DNA of 64,000 nucleotides. It comes from PLOWO2-12-38-17 sp963709355 (lineage in GTDB: Bacteria; Planctomycetota; Brocadiia; Brocadiales; Brocadiaceae). Both the position numbers and the translations under genes were made by a program. Positions 19,158 to 27,811 of the stretch are shown here, in pieces. Where the stretch lies: positions 868,001 through 932,000 of the forward strand of contig CAVPVY010000005.1 in NCBI GenBank assembly GCA_963709355.1, given 5' to 3'. A model generated the notes under the pieces. The model made no database searches. It worked only from the letters and a program-made list of their open reading frames with translations, and was not told the origin of the DNA. Each line of letters begins with the position of its first letter. The stretch's first letter is position 1.

Positions 19158-19721
19158 ATGTCGCGTATAGGTAAACAGCCAGTTAAAATCTCAAATGATG
19201 TTAAAGTTTTAATTAATGGGAACAATGTCAATGTTGAGGGTCCAAAAGGCACAGTAAGCCAGGTTTTTCATCCTGATATAAAGGTGGAATACAATCAACA
19301 GGATAAATTAATAATTGTAAAGAGATCGTCAGATGAAAAATTTAATAGGGCACTGCATGGATTAACCCGTTCTATAATTTCTAATATGGTTATTGGTGTT
19401 ACAAAAGGGTTTTCCAAGCATCTTGAGATTAATGGGCTTGGATATACCGCCAAGGTACAAGGAAAAGATCTTGTATTGTCTCTCGGTTACACACATGTGG
19501 TAAGTTTGGAAATACCTAAAGGAATAAAAGTTGAAATTACAAATCCAGCAAATCCTGTGAAGTTTACGGTTTCAGGGCCTGATAAACAGCTGGTTGGACA
19601 GTTTTCTGCCGAAATCAGAGGGAAAAAACCACCAGAGCCATACAAGGGAATGGGAATTAAATATGAGAATGAGGTTATAAGAAGGAAAGCTGGTAAGGCA
19701 TTTACTTCTAGTGCTACATAA
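19158..19721 (+). CDS. rplF: 50S ribosomal protein L6
   Basis: L6 lies near the factor-binding site of the 50S subunit. The 187-residue protein starts MSRIGKQPVKI and has the duplicated fold, with GFSKHLEINGLGYTAKVQGK and GPDKQLVGQFSAEIRGKKPPEPYKG. AAAAGGA precedes the ATG. Confidence 0.97.
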   Translation: MSRIGKQPVKISNDVKVLINGNNVNVEGPKGTVSQVFHPDIKVEYNQQDKLIIVKRSSDEKFNRALHGLTRSIISNMVIGVTKGFSKHLEINGLGYTAKVQGKDLVLSLGYTHVVSLEIPKGIKVEITNPANPVKFTVSGPDKQLVGQFSAEIRGKKPPEPYKGMGIKYENEVIRRKAGKAFTSSAT

Positions 19722-19744
19722 CAGATAGTTATGAGGTTCTAACT

Positions 19745-20113
19745 ATGGATCATATAAAAGAAAAATTGCGTAAAAGGTTGACGCGTCACCTTAGAATCAG
19801 AAGAAAAGTAATAGGAACTGGCGAAAGACCGCGTTTGAGTGTATATCGAAGTTTAAAACATATTTATTGTCAGATTATTGACGATATTGAAGGAAAAACA
19901 TTAGCATCTGCATCAACGAAATCTACAGATATTAAGACTCAAATAAAATATGGAGGTAATATTAGTGCCGCGGAAATTGTTGGTAAGAAGATTGCGGAAG
20001 AAGCTAAAAAGAAAGGCATTAATAAAGTCATATTTGATAAAGGTGGATATAAGTATCACGGAAGGGTTAAGGCTCTTGCAGAAAGTGCAAGAAAACATAA
20101 TTTGAGTTTTTAA
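19745..20113 (+). CDS. rplR: 50S ribosomal protein L18
   Basis: L18 binds 5S rRNA with L5. The 122-residue protein shows RKVIGTGERPRLSVYRSLKH, IYCQIIDDIEGKTLASAST and the C-terminal FDKGGYKYHGRVKALAESAR. It is placed between rplF and rpsE as in other spc operons. Confidence 0.96.
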   Translation: MDHIKEKLRKRLTRHLRIRRKVIGTGERPRLSVYRSLKHIYCQIIDDIEGKTLASASTKSTDIKTQIKYGGNISAAEIVGKKIAEEAKKKGINKVIFDKGGYKYHGRVKALAESARKHNLSF

Positions 20114-20140
20114 AATATTAATTCTTACAAGGAGATATAT

Positions 20141-20626
20141 TTGGCACGTTCTGAAGAACCGATAAATTTAGAAGAAACAGTTATAAGGATTAACCGCTGT
20201 ACTACAGTAACTAAGGGTGGTAAATCAATGAGTTTTAGCGCCCTTGTTGCTGTTGGTGATAAAAAAGGGAGTGTTGGAATTGGATTTGGTAAGGCACGAG
20301 AGGTACCAAATGCAGTTAGCAAAGCGGTTAAAGAGGCGAAAAGGCAGCTTATTAAAATTCCTTTAATTGGCGATACAATACCCCATGAGATCCTGGGGAA
20401 GTATAAAGCAGCAAGTATTCTTTTGAAGCCAGCAGCACCCGGAACCGGTATTAAAGCCGGGGCGTCAGCAAGGGCTGTTCTTGAACTCGTTGGGGTTAAA
20501 AATATATTGACAAAATGTTTTGGAAGGAGAAATCCACTTAATGTTGCTAAGGCAACATTGAGTAGTTTAATGTCTCTAAAGACAAGGGAAGTGGTTGAAA
20601 GACTTAGGGGAGTAAAATTAGAATGA
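20141..20626 (+). CDS. rpsE: 30S ribosomal protein S5
   Basis: S5 acts in translational accuracy and mRNA unwinding. The start is TTG at 20141 with AAGGAG at 20129-20134. The 161-residue product has VTKGGKSMSFSALVAVGDKK, VGIGFGKAREVPNAV and GTGIKAGASARAVLELVG. The stop overlaps the rplO start (ATGA), so rpmD (L30), which normally lies here, is absent. Confidence 0.96.
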   Translation: MARSEEPINLEETVIRINRCTTVTKGGKSMSFSALVAVGDKKGSVGIGFGKAREVPNAVSKAVKEAKRQLIKIPLIGDTIPHEILGKYKAASILLKPAAPGTGIKAGASARAVLELVGVKNILTKCFGRRNPLNVAKATLSSLMSLKTREVVERLRGVKLE

Positions 20627-21066
20627 ATCTCAGTGATATTAAAGCAATACCTTTTCATAGAAAATTTAAAAAGAGGGTAGGGCGTGGAAGAGGTTCCGGG
20701 ATGGGAAAAACCTCATGCAGGGGCGGGAAGGGTGCAACTGCAAGGTCTGGTAATGAAACGCAGATACAATTTGAGGGTGGGCAGACTCCACTCTTTCGTC
20801 GTTTACCGAAGAGGGGTTTTAATAATCCATTTAAGAAAAAATACACTGTTGTTAATATAAGTGATTTTGCACAATTTACGAAGGGATCTAGTGTAAATCC
20901 GGAAAAAATGAAAGAAGCCGGCATTATTAAAAGAGTATTAGATGGTTTAAAAGTTTTAGGTGACGGCGAGATTAAAAATTCTTTAACTATAGAGGCTCAT
21001 AAATTTAGTAAATCAGCAATTGAGAAGATTAGAGCAGCCGGTGGGCAGGTTAAGATTATAACATGA
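20623..21066 (+). CDS. rplO: 50S ribosomal protein L15
   Basis: L15 is a late assembly protein of the 50S subunit. The 147-residue product shows the glycine-rich basic start (KKRVGRGRGSGMGKTSCRGG), FEGGQTPLFRRLPKRGFNN and a C-terminal AHKFSKSAIEKIRAAGG. It overlaps rpsE and secY by ATGA on both sides, indicating tight translational coupling. Confidence 0.96.
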   Translation: MNLSDIKAIPFHRKFKKRVGRGRGSGMGKTSCRGGKGATARSGNETQIQFEGGQTPLFRRLPKRGFNNPFKKKYTVVNISDFAQFTKGSSVNPEKMKEAGIIKRVLDGLKVLGDGEIKNSLTIEAHKFSKSAIEKIRAAGGQVKIIT

Positions 21067-22445
21067 TAGAACAGTTCGGAAATATTTTTAGAATACCAGA
21101 ACTACGTAAAAAGGTATTAATTACACTTGGGCTTATAACACTTTGCAGAATTGGTGTATATATACCAATTCCAGGGATTGACACAACTGTTTTAAAATCA
21201 TATTTTAATCAATTTTCTCAAACAGGTGTTGGTCAATTATTGGGATTGGTTGATATGTTTGCCGGTGGTGCATTAGCCTCAGGCGCAATTTTTGGGTTGG
21301 GTGTTATGCCATATATCAGTGCATCCATTATTTTCCAATTATTAGTTGGAGTAATTCCGTATTTAGAAAAACTACAAAAAGAGGGGGATGCTGGTAGGAA
21401 TAAAATTAATCAATATACGCGTTTAACGACTGTTGGACTCTGTCTTTTTCAAGCATTTATAATGACAAGAACTCTTTACACTGTAGAATTTAATGGTGTT
21501 CCTGTCATTCCTGTTCATCTTCAGGGTTTTGGATTTCAGATAATGGCTGCGTTGCTTTTGACAACCGGCACCATGACTTTAATGTGGATTGGTGAACAAA
21601 TTGAGGAACATGGGATTGGTAGTGGTATTTCGATTGTTATCATGGTTGGTATTATAGAACGCTTACCATGGGCATTTTCACAAGTAATGCAAAACTTCAC
21701 TTTCTCAGTATCGCCAGCGGAACATCAAATTGGTATTGTAAAATTACTTGTTTTGGTAGGTATGTTTCTCGCTATTGTTGGTGGTATTGTGTACATTACG
21801 CAAGGACAACGACGCATACCAGTCCAGCAGGCAAAACATACGCGTGGTAGAAGGGTATACGGTGGACAAAGGCATTTTTTACCGTTACGCGTAAATCAGG
21901 CAGGTGTTATGCCTATTATCTTTGCTCAGTCTCTGTTAATATTTCCGGCAGCAATAATGCAAGGTATTCAGGTAAGGTTTGAACCTGGAACATTTAGATA
22001 TTGGATTACTTCTCGTATAGCTGAGATCTTACAAGGTGGAGTAATTTATGTTATGCTTTACATAATCTTAATAACGTTTTTTTGTTATTTTTGGACTGCG
22101 ATACAGTTTAATCCTAAAGAGATGTCAAATAATATGAAGGATTATGGGAGTTTTATTCCCGGAATAAGACCAGGTCCAAGAACTGCGGAATATTTAGAAG
22201 GGATTATGGGTAAGATTACTTTGGCTGGCGCTGCCTTTCTGGCTTTGATTGCTATTTTACCGAAACTTGTTGCCGGTGGTTTTGATCTTAATCGTGCTAT
22301 TGCCGGTTTTTATGGCGGTACAGGGTTGCTAATTATTGTTGGTGTTGCACTTGATATGGTGCAGAGAATAGAATCGCACATGATTATGAGACAATACAGT
22401 GGTTTTCTGAGCGGCGGTACAAGGATCAGAGGAAGATTAGGATGA
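21063..22445 (+). CDS. secY: Preprotein translocase channel SecY
   Basis: SecY is the membrane channel of the Sec translocon. The 460-residue protein has about ten hydrophobic segments, the plug and first helix motifs (GVYIPIPGID, FAGGALASGAIFGLGVMPYISASI), the cytoplasmic loop EGDAGRNKINQYTR, GGQRHFLPLRVNQAGVMPIIFA and the C-terminal region containing FIPGIRPG. It sits between rplO and adk with 4-bp overlaps, as in many spc operons. It would receive SRP substrates through FtsY (51071). Confidence 0.98.
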   Translation: MIEQFGNIFRIPELRKKVLITLGLITLCRIGVYIPIPGIDTTVLKSYFNQFSQTGVGQLLGLVDMFAGGALASGAIFGLGVMPYISASIIFQLLVGVIPYLEKLQKEGDAGRNKINQYTRLTTVGLCLFQAFIMTRTLYTVEFNGVPVIPVHLQGFGFQIMAALLLTTGTMTLMWIGEQIEEHGIGSGISIVIMVGIIERLPWAFSQVMQNFTFSVSPAEHQIGIVKLLVLVGMFLAIVGGIVYITQGQRRIPVQQAKHTRGRRVYGGQRHFLPLRVNQAGVMPIIFAQSLLIFPAAIMQGIQVRFEPGTFRYWITSRIAEILQGGVIYVMLYIILITFFCYFWTAIQFNPKEMSNNMKDYGSFIPGIRPGPRTAEYLEGIMGKITLAGAAFLALIAILPKLVAGGFDLNRAIAGFYGGTGLLIIVGVALDMVQRIESHMIMRQYSGFLSGGTRIRGRLG

Positions 22446-23107
22446 GGGTTGTGTTTATTGGTCCGCCTGGGGCAGGTAAAGGTACTCAGGCAGAGACTGT
22501 TAGTAAGGAGAAAAAGATACCTCATATTTCTTCCGGTAACTTATTAAGAGAAGCAGTAGAAACAAGTACGGAGACTGGAGAAAAGGCAAAATATTATATT
22601 GAGAAAGGATTATTAGTCCCTGACAATTTGGTTGTTGATATAATCAAAGACAGGATTTTAAAAAAAGACTGTGAAAGTGGGTATATTTTAGATGGCTTTC
22701 CAAGGACGCTGGCGCAGGCAAAAATTCTTGATGAAATGTTAAAAACACTTGGTAAAAAGCTAGATGTAGTTTTTTATTTTGCAGTTTCAAAAGAGAATGT
22801 AGTGCTTCGGTTGTCAGGTAGAAGGATATGTAGCAGCTGTGGTGCGAACTATCATATTGCGTTTGTCCCATCATTAAAAAATGGCATCTGTGATAAATGT
22901 GGGGGTAAGCTGAATCAACGTTCAGATGATAAACCTGAAACGATACTGGAAAGAATAAGAATTTATCACGAACAAACAGAGGATTTGATTGCATATTACA
23001 GAGATAGTGGGATATTAAAGGAAATCTCAGGCGATGGGAATATAGAGAAGATAACAAAAGAAGTGAACAATTCAATTAATACCTCTTTGCAGAAGAAACG
23101 TAGTTGA
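22442..23107 (+). CDS. adk: Adenylate kinase, zinc LID type
   Basis: Adenylate kinase interconverts ATP + AMP and 2 ADP. The 221-residue protein has the P-loop GPPGAGKGTQ, the AMP-binding SSGNLLREAV and DGFPRTLAQA motifs, and a LID with CSSCG...CDKCG, a four-cysteine zinc site. The ATG overlaps the secY stop by 4 bp. Confidence 0.97.
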   Translation: MRVVFIGPPGAGKGTQAETVSKEKKIPHISSGNLLREAVETSTETGEKAKYYIEKGLLVPDNLVVDIIKDRILKKDCESGYILDGFPRTLAQAKILDEMLKTLGKKLDVVFYFAVSKENVVLRLSGRRICSSCGANYHIAFVPSLKNGICDKCGGKLNQRSDDKPETILERIRIYHEQTEDLIAYYRDSGILKEISGDGNIEKITKEVNNSINTSLQKKRS

Positions 23108-23124
23108 GCTATGGAGTGATTAAG

Positions 23125-23877
23125 TTGATAGTCAGAAAATCACCCAGGGAAATTGAATTAATGCGGGCGGCTGGCAAGATCGTGGCAGGTGCACTGGGGC
23201 TGGCTAAAGAAATTGCAGATAATGGTATAACTACTGACTATATAAATACAGAAATTGAAAAATATATAGTTGTTCAAGGTGGGGTACCTATATTTAAAGG
23301 TTACAGGGGTTTTCCTAAAAGTATATGTACATCAATAAATGAAGAAGTAGTTCATGGCATACCCGGGCAAAGAAAATTATGCGAAGGGGATATCCTTAGC
23401 ATTGATGTTGGAGTTGGTTATAAGAAATACGTAGCGGATGCCGCACTAACTATACCAATAGGTGAGATAACGCCTGACGCCAAAAAACTTCTGGATGTTT
23501 GTGAGAAGTCTCTTTACATGGCAATTAGTGCCATAAAATCATATGAAAAGTTATCATTGATTTCCAGAACGATACAAAATTACGTTGAAGAGAACGAGTT
23601 TTCTGTTGTAAGAAACTACACAGGGCATGGGATTGGCAGGTGTATGCATGAAGACCCACAAGTGCCAAATTTTTTGAGCAAGGCACTATTAGACACCGAT
23701 GAGATATTAATGCCGGGTATAACATTAGCAATCGAACCTATGATTTGTATGGGTAGGTATGATACAGAGGTGTTAAGCAACAGATGGACAGTTGTAACCA
23801 AAGATAGGGAATTATCTGCACATTTCGAACATACAATTGTGATTACTGAAAATGGCGCAGATATATTAACTATTTAG
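23125..23877 (+). CDS. map: Methionine aminopeptidase, type I
   Basis: MetAP removes the N-terminal methionine of nascent proteins. A TTG at 23125 with GGAG at 23113-23116 gives (M)IVRKSPREIELMRAAGKIV, the family start; an earlier TTG at 23104 overlapping adk would add seven residues and lacks a good site. The 250-residue product carries the metal ligands in IDVGVGYKKYVADAALT (two Asp), GHGIGRCMHEDP (His), IEPM (Glu) and FEHTIV (Glu). Confidence 0.96.
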   Translation: MIVRKSPREIELMRAAGKIVAGALGLAKEIADNGITTDYINTEIEKYIVVQGGVPIFKGYRGFPKSICTSINEEVVHGIPGQRKLCEGDILSIDVGVGYKKYVADAALTIPIGEITPDAKKLLDVCEKSLYMAISAIKSYEKLSLISRTIQNYVEENEFSVVRNYTGHGIGRCMHEDPQVPNFLSKALLDTDEILMPGITLAIEPMICMGRYDTEVLSNRWTVVTKDRELSAHFEHTIVITENGADILTI

Positions 23878-23898
23878 CTTTTAAGTGAAGTTTTAAAT

Positions 23899-24117
23899 AT
23901 GCCGAAAGAAGAACCAATCAGAGTCGAGGCTGTTGTAAAAGAAGCGCTGCCCAATGCAATGTTCTGGGTAGAATTACAGAACGGACATAAGGTTCTCGCG
24001 CATGTTTCAGGGAAAATGAGAATGCATTTTATTAAAATATTGCCAGGTGACAAAGTAACCATAGAAATGTCACCATATGACCTCGACAAAGGCAGAATTA
24101 TATACAGGCAGGTTTAA
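23899..24117 (+). CDS. infA: Translation initiation factor IF-1
   Basis: IF-1 is an OB-fold protein that blocks the ribosomal A site during initiation. The 72-residue protein shows RVEAVVKEALPNAMFWVEL, VLAHVSGKMRMHFIKILPGD and YDLDKGRIIYR. It lies 21 bp after map, the usual place. Confidence 0.97.
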   Translation: MPKEEPIRVEAVVKEALPNAMFWVELQNGHKVLAHVSGKMRMHFIKILPGDKVTIEMSPYDLDKGRIIYRQV

Positions 24118-24155
24118 AATTTGAATTCAAAAGATTGACAATACAGGATGGTAAA

Positions 24156-24269
24156 ATGAAAGTCAGGACTGCTGTAAAAAGAATTTGTGAAAATTGTAAG
24201 ATAGTGCGTAGAAAAAGAGTTGTTCGAGTAATTTGCACAAATCCAAGGCATAAGCAGAGACAGGGTTAA
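24156..24269 (+). CDS. rpmJ: 50S ribosomal protein L36
   Basis: L36 is the smallest 50S protein. A 37-residue frame starting at 24156 begins MKVRTAVKRICENCKIVRRK and ends NPRHKQRQG. Cys11, Cys14, Cys27 and His32 form the zinc site of the C+ type. It lies between infA and rpsM, the standard order, with AGGATGG upstream. Confidence 0.96.
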   Translation: MKVRTAVKRICENCKIVRRKRVVRVICTNPRHKQRQG

Positions 24270-24314
24270 TGTTTAAATATAAAATTTGTTTAAAATTTAG
24301 AAAGGAATTACTGA

Positions 24315-24698
24315 ATGCCTAGAATTGCAGGTATTGATATTCCAGCAGATAAAAGGGTCGTTATTGCGCTCACATATGTATATGGTATAGGGAATGCGTT
24401 GTCGCAGAAAATATTAAAAGCATTGAACATTGAAGAAAATATACGCGCGAAAGACCTTCATGAAGATCAATTAAGTATATTGGGCGCTTATATTGAGAAA
24501 AATTTTACTATTGAAGGTCAATTACGTAGACAGGAAATGCAGAACATTGTGCGTATGAGAAGTATAGGATGCTACAGGGGTATGCGTCATAAATTAGGTT
24601 TGCCCGTAAGAGGTCAGCGAACCAGAACAAATGCGCGGACAAGAAAAGGACGAAAGAAAACTGTAGCTGGCAAAAAGAGTGTGAAAGAATTGGGTTAA
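24315..24698 (+). CDS. rpsM: 30S ribosomal protein S13
   Basis: S13 contacts the P-site tRNA and S19. The 127-residue product starts MPRIAGIDIPADKRVVIALTY and contains the helix-two-turn-helix GIGNALSQKILKALNI and the C-terminal GLPVRGQRTRTNARTRKG motif. It is followed not by rpsK but by an inserted methyltransferase gene. Confidence 0.97.
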   Translation: MPRIAGIDIPADKRVVIALTYVYGIGNALSQKILKALNIEENIRAKDLHEDQLSILGAYIEKNFTIEGQLRRQEMQNIVRMRSIGCYRGMRHKLGLPVRGQRTRTNARTRKGRKKTVAGKKSVKELG

Positions 24699-24748
24699 AG
24701 TTCGTTGTTTGTTTTCTGACGATTGTTGTATTGCTGTGAAAGAATTAC

Positions 24749-25585
24749 ATGAAACAAAAAGAAACAGTCAGGGGGTTATTAAAGGCCAACAAGAAGTTAT
24801 TAAAGATTCTTTCCTTGAATTTAGAGAAACATGGAGATGAACGTGAAATAAAGAAGTTCAATGAGGTTGTAGGTTTTTGTGAGCAAGTTTTACAAATTGT
24901 TGAAGAAAATTATCAAAATAAACGGTTAATATTTTTAGAGTGTTCTTGCGGAAAGTCTTATTTATCTTTTGCATTGAATTATATTATTACAGAGCGTTTT
25001 GCAATTGATACTTTTTTTTATGGTGTTGATACTAATGAAGAATTGATAGAAAAATGCAAGCGGATCAGCGACTGTATTGGCTATAGGAATATGCGCTTTA
25101 TCAATGACAGGATTATAGATGTTATACCTGAAAAAGACATTGATATGGTAATTGCGTTGCATGCATGTGATATTGCAACTGATGAAACAATTGCAAAAGG
25201 TATTAAGTTGAAAGCAAAGTATATTATTGTCGTTCCGTGCTGTGAAAATCAGATTCGCGGTCGCTTAAAAGTAAGACATCCGCTTGTTAATATAACTAAT
25301 TTTGGACTCTTGAGGTACCGTTTTGCAGATATTTTGACAGAGGCGCTGAGGGCTCAGTTTCTTACAGGCGCAGGTTATCATGTTAAACTTGGTGAGGTTA
25401 CTTCTCCAAAATATACTCCTAAAAATTTGATGATTATAGCAAGAAGGAAAAAAGGTAACGTGACATATAATATGAACAAATTTAAAGAATTGGATGAAAT
25501 GTTTAATGCTGATTTTATTTTAAAAAATTATTTTCTTGAGTTTGAATTAAGTAAAATCAATAATCGAAAAGCACTATGCGAGTAA
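24749..25585 (+). CDS. SAM-dependent methyltransferase within the alpha operon
   Basis: This is a predicted class I methyltransferase of 278 residues, probably the Methyltransf_32 type. The cofactor-binding motif is at about residues 61-77 (IFLECSCGKSYLSFALNY, in place of the more common DFGCGKSYL), followed by YGVDTNEELIEKC. The family-specific motifs LHACDIATD and VVPCCENQ come later, and the C-terminus is basic. The substrate is unknown; an rRNA or tRNA base is plausible because of its place 50 bp after rpsM and 26 bp before rpsK in the same direction, where no gene normally lies. Co-transcription with the ribosomal genes is likely, but function is inferred only. Confidence 0.85.
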   Translation: MKQKETVRGLLKANKKLLKILSLNLEKHGDEREIKKFNEVVGFCEQVLQIVEENYQNKRLIFLECSCGKSYLSFALNYIITERFAIDTFFYGVDTNEELIEKCKRISDCIGYRNMRFINDRIIDVIPEKDIDMVIALHACDIATDETIAKGIKLKAKYIIVVPCCENQIRGRLKVRHPLVNITNFGLLRYRFADILTEALRAQFLTGAGYHVKLGEVTSPKYTPKNLMIIARRKKGNVTYNMNKFKELDEMFNADFILKNYFLEFELSKINNRKALCE

Positions 25586-25611
25586 TTTAAATAAGGAGAA
25601 ATACTAATAAC

Positions 25612-25992
25612 ATGTCGAGTGCAGGTAAGAAAAAAATAAGAAGAAATGTTACACGAGCAACAGCTCATATAAAATCAACTTTTAATAACACATTTGTAAC
25701 GATTTCAGATATGAATGGAGAAACAATATGTTGGGCTAGTGCTGGTACGGTGGGCTTTAAGGGTTCACGTAAAAGTACACCATTTGCAGCACAAAAAGCG
25801 GCTGCGAGTGCTGCAGAAAAGGCCAAAAAATACGGTATTCAGGAAATTGAAATCAGAGTAAATGGTCCAGGTCCTGGACGTGAATCTGCAATAACAGCAC
25901 TTCAAGCATCAGGATTGAACCTGAAGGCTATTGAGGATGTAACCCCTCTTCCACATAATGGATGCAGGCCTAGAAAAAAGCGTAGAGTATAA
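25612..25992 (+). CDS. rpsK: 30S ribosomal protein S11
   Basis: S11 lies on the 30S platform near the mRNA exit. The 126-residue protein has AHIKSTFNNTFVTISDMNG, GFKGSRKSTPFAAQKAA, VNGPGPGRESAITAL and the C-terminal DVTPLPHNGCRPRKKRRV. AAGGAG precedes the ATG. Confidence 0.97.
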   Translation: MSSAGKKKIRRNVTRATAHIKSTFNNTFVTISDMNGETICWASAGTVGFKGSRKSTPFAAQKAAASAAEKAKKYGIQEIEIRVNGPGPGRESAITALQASGLNLKAIEDVTPLPHNGCRPRKKRRV

Positions 25993-26025
25993 ATAATTTC
26001 AAAATAGATTTTAGAAAGGATTAAC

Positions 26026-26652
26026 ATGGCTAGATATTTAGGTCCACAATGCAGATTATGTAGGAGAGAGGGGGAAAAGTTATTCCTTAAAGGTATAAGA
26101 TGCGAAACTCCTAAATGTGCAATTACCAAAAGGAAGTACCCACCCGGACAGTTTGCATGGGGAAGGGGGAAATTATCAAAATATGGCGTTCAGTTCAGGG
26201 AAAAACAAAAAACAAAGCGTTTTTATGGCATACTAGAGAGACAATTTAAGAATTATTATTTAAAAGCTGAGAGGCAAAAGGGGCATACGGGTGAAAACCT
26301 TTTAATAATGTTAGAGAGAAGATTAGATAATGTAGTACACCTAATTTCATTTACTTCTTCTAGAAAGAATGCAAGACAGCTAATTCGACACGGTCATATA
26401 ACTGTAAATAACAAAAGGGTCAATATACCATCTTATCTTGTTAAAGCCGGTGATATTATAAGACCTAATACTTCTGAGGCCAGTCAAAATATAGTAAAGT
26501 CAAATATCGAATTAGTAAAAAGCAGAAATACCCCTGCATGGGTAGATTTAAAGCTAGATGTCCCAGAGGGGGTAGTAACCCAGATACCTACTAGAGAAGA
26601 TATTTCAATTCCTGTACAAGAACAGTTAATTGTTGAACTGTATTCTAAATAA
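26026..26652 (+). CDS. rpsD: 30S ribosomal protein S4, zinc-binding form
   Basis: S4 starts 30S assembly and in many bacteria represses the alpha operon. The 208-residue protein has a zinc site with Cys9, Cys12, Cys26 and Cys31, then the S4 RNA-binding domain (ERRLDNVVHLISFTSSRKNA, RQLIRHGHITVNNKRVNIPS). It is followed by a 139-bp gap with an inverted repeat before rpoA. Confidence 0.97.
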   Translation: MARYLGPQCRLCRREGEKLFLKGIRCETPKCAITKRKYPPGQFAWGRGKLSKYGVQFREKQKTKRFYGILERQFKNYYLKAERQKGHTGENLLIMLERRLDNVVHLISFTSSRKNARQLIRHGHITVNNKRVNIPSYLVKAGDIIRPNTSEASQNIVKSNIELVKSRNTPAWVDLKLDVPEGVVTQIPTREDISIPVQEQLIVELYSK

Positions 26653-26684
26653 ATATTAGCTGTATCTATTAATACCGCTAATAT
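26653..26684 (+). promoter_or_regulatory. Inverted repeat directly after rpsD
   Basis: A perfect 8-bp inverted repeat (ATATTAGC at 26653-26660, GCTAATAT at 26677-26684) with a 16-base loop begins at the base after the rpsD stop codon. No T-run follows, so it is not an ordinary terminator. It may be an RNA structure tuning rpoA expression or an mRNA processing site. Confidence 0.3.
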
Positions 26685-26791
26685 AGAATCAGATAATGCA
26701 TTAAAAGCCTCAAAGAAATTTGTCTTAAAATTTACAGTAAAATATTTAATTTATTTTTGAATCCCTTATTAATTGGATCAGGGGGAAAAAT

Positions 26792-27808
26792 ATGCGGATA
26801 AGGTGGAGAGGTCTTGAACTTCCAGTTCGCGTGGATGTGGAAAGAGAGACTTTAACCGATAAATATGGTAGATTTATAGCTGCTCCTTTTGAGCGTGGTT
26901 TTGGACATACGATTGGTAATAGTCTGCGAAGAATTTTATTATCTTCATTGGAAGGGAGTGCAGTTGTTGCTGTTAAAATTGACGGTGCAAATCATGAGTT
27001 TACAACAATTCCTGGCGTTGTAGAAGATGTAACAGATATAATACTCAATATAAAAAGTCTTGTGGTAAAGCTTTACGCTGATCAACCTAAATGGATAAAG
27101 ATTGAGGCGACTAAAAAGGGTGAAGTAAAAGCAAAAGATATAATAACTGATAATAATGTTGAAGTTTTAAACGGAGACCTGCATATTGCGACACTTTCTG
27201 ATAATACTAAATTTAACATAGAAATGGAAGTGAGAAAAGGTCGTGGCTATATAACTGCTGAAGAAAACGAACCCGAGGAACAGGAGGTAGGCTTAATATA
27301 TGTAGATTCTATATTTTCTCCTGTAAGAAATGTTTCTTATGTTGTGGAGGAAACTCGTGTTGGCAGGCGGACTAATTATGATAGACTCATTATGCAGATA
27401 TACACGAATGGCGTTGTTTCTCCAGAGATGGCAATTGTGGAAGCTTCAAAAATATTAAGGAAACATTTGAACCCATTTGTGCAATATTTTGAGATTGGCA
27501 GAGAGTTAAAACAGATAGAAAAGAAGTTAGGCATAGAAGAATCTCCTGGGATATCAGAGGAAGAACTTGCCAAAAAGCTAGTTATGCCGATAACCGAATT
27601 GGATTTGTCTGTGAGAGCATCAAATTGTCTTGAAACCGCAAATATCAAAGCAGTTGGTGAACTGGTATCTAAAACAGAAGAACAACTTTTGGAGATTAAG
27701 AATTTTGGCAAAACCACCTTGAAAGAAGTGAAGAGTAAGTTGGCTCAATTAAGTTTAACAGTTGGAATGCAAGGACAAGATAAGTTATTAGGAAAATTAG
27801 AGGATTAA
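26792..27808 (+). CDS. rpoA: RNA polymerase alpha subunit
   Basis: Alpha dimerises to start polymerase assembly and contacts activators and UP elements. The 338-residue protein has the alpha-NTD (ERGFGHTIGNSLRRILLSSL, GVVEDVTDIILNIKSL, VGRRTNYDRLIMQIYTNGVV) and, after a linker, the alpha-CTD (ELDLSVRASNCLETANIKAV, NFGKTTLKEVKSKL) at about residues 265-320. CAGGGGGA precedes the ATG. It starts 139 bp after rpsD and 3 bp before rplQ. Confidence 0.98.
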   Translation: MRIRWRGLELPVRVDVERETLTDKYGRFIAAPFERGFGHTIGNSLRRILLSSLEGSAVVAVKIDGANHEFTTIPGVVEDVTDIILNIKSLVVKLYADQPKWIKIEATKKGEVKAKDIITDNNVEVLNGDLHIATLSDNTKFNIEMEVRKGRGYITAEENEPEEQEVGLIYVDSIFSPVRNVSYVVEETRVGRRTNYDRLIMQIYTNGVVSPEMAIVEASKILRKHLNPFVQYFEIGRELKQIEKKLGIEESPGISEEELAKKLVMPITELDLSVRASNCLETANIKAVGELVSKTEEQLLEIKNFGKTTLKEVKSKLAQLSLTVGMQGQDKLLGKLED

Positions 27809-27811
27809 CTA

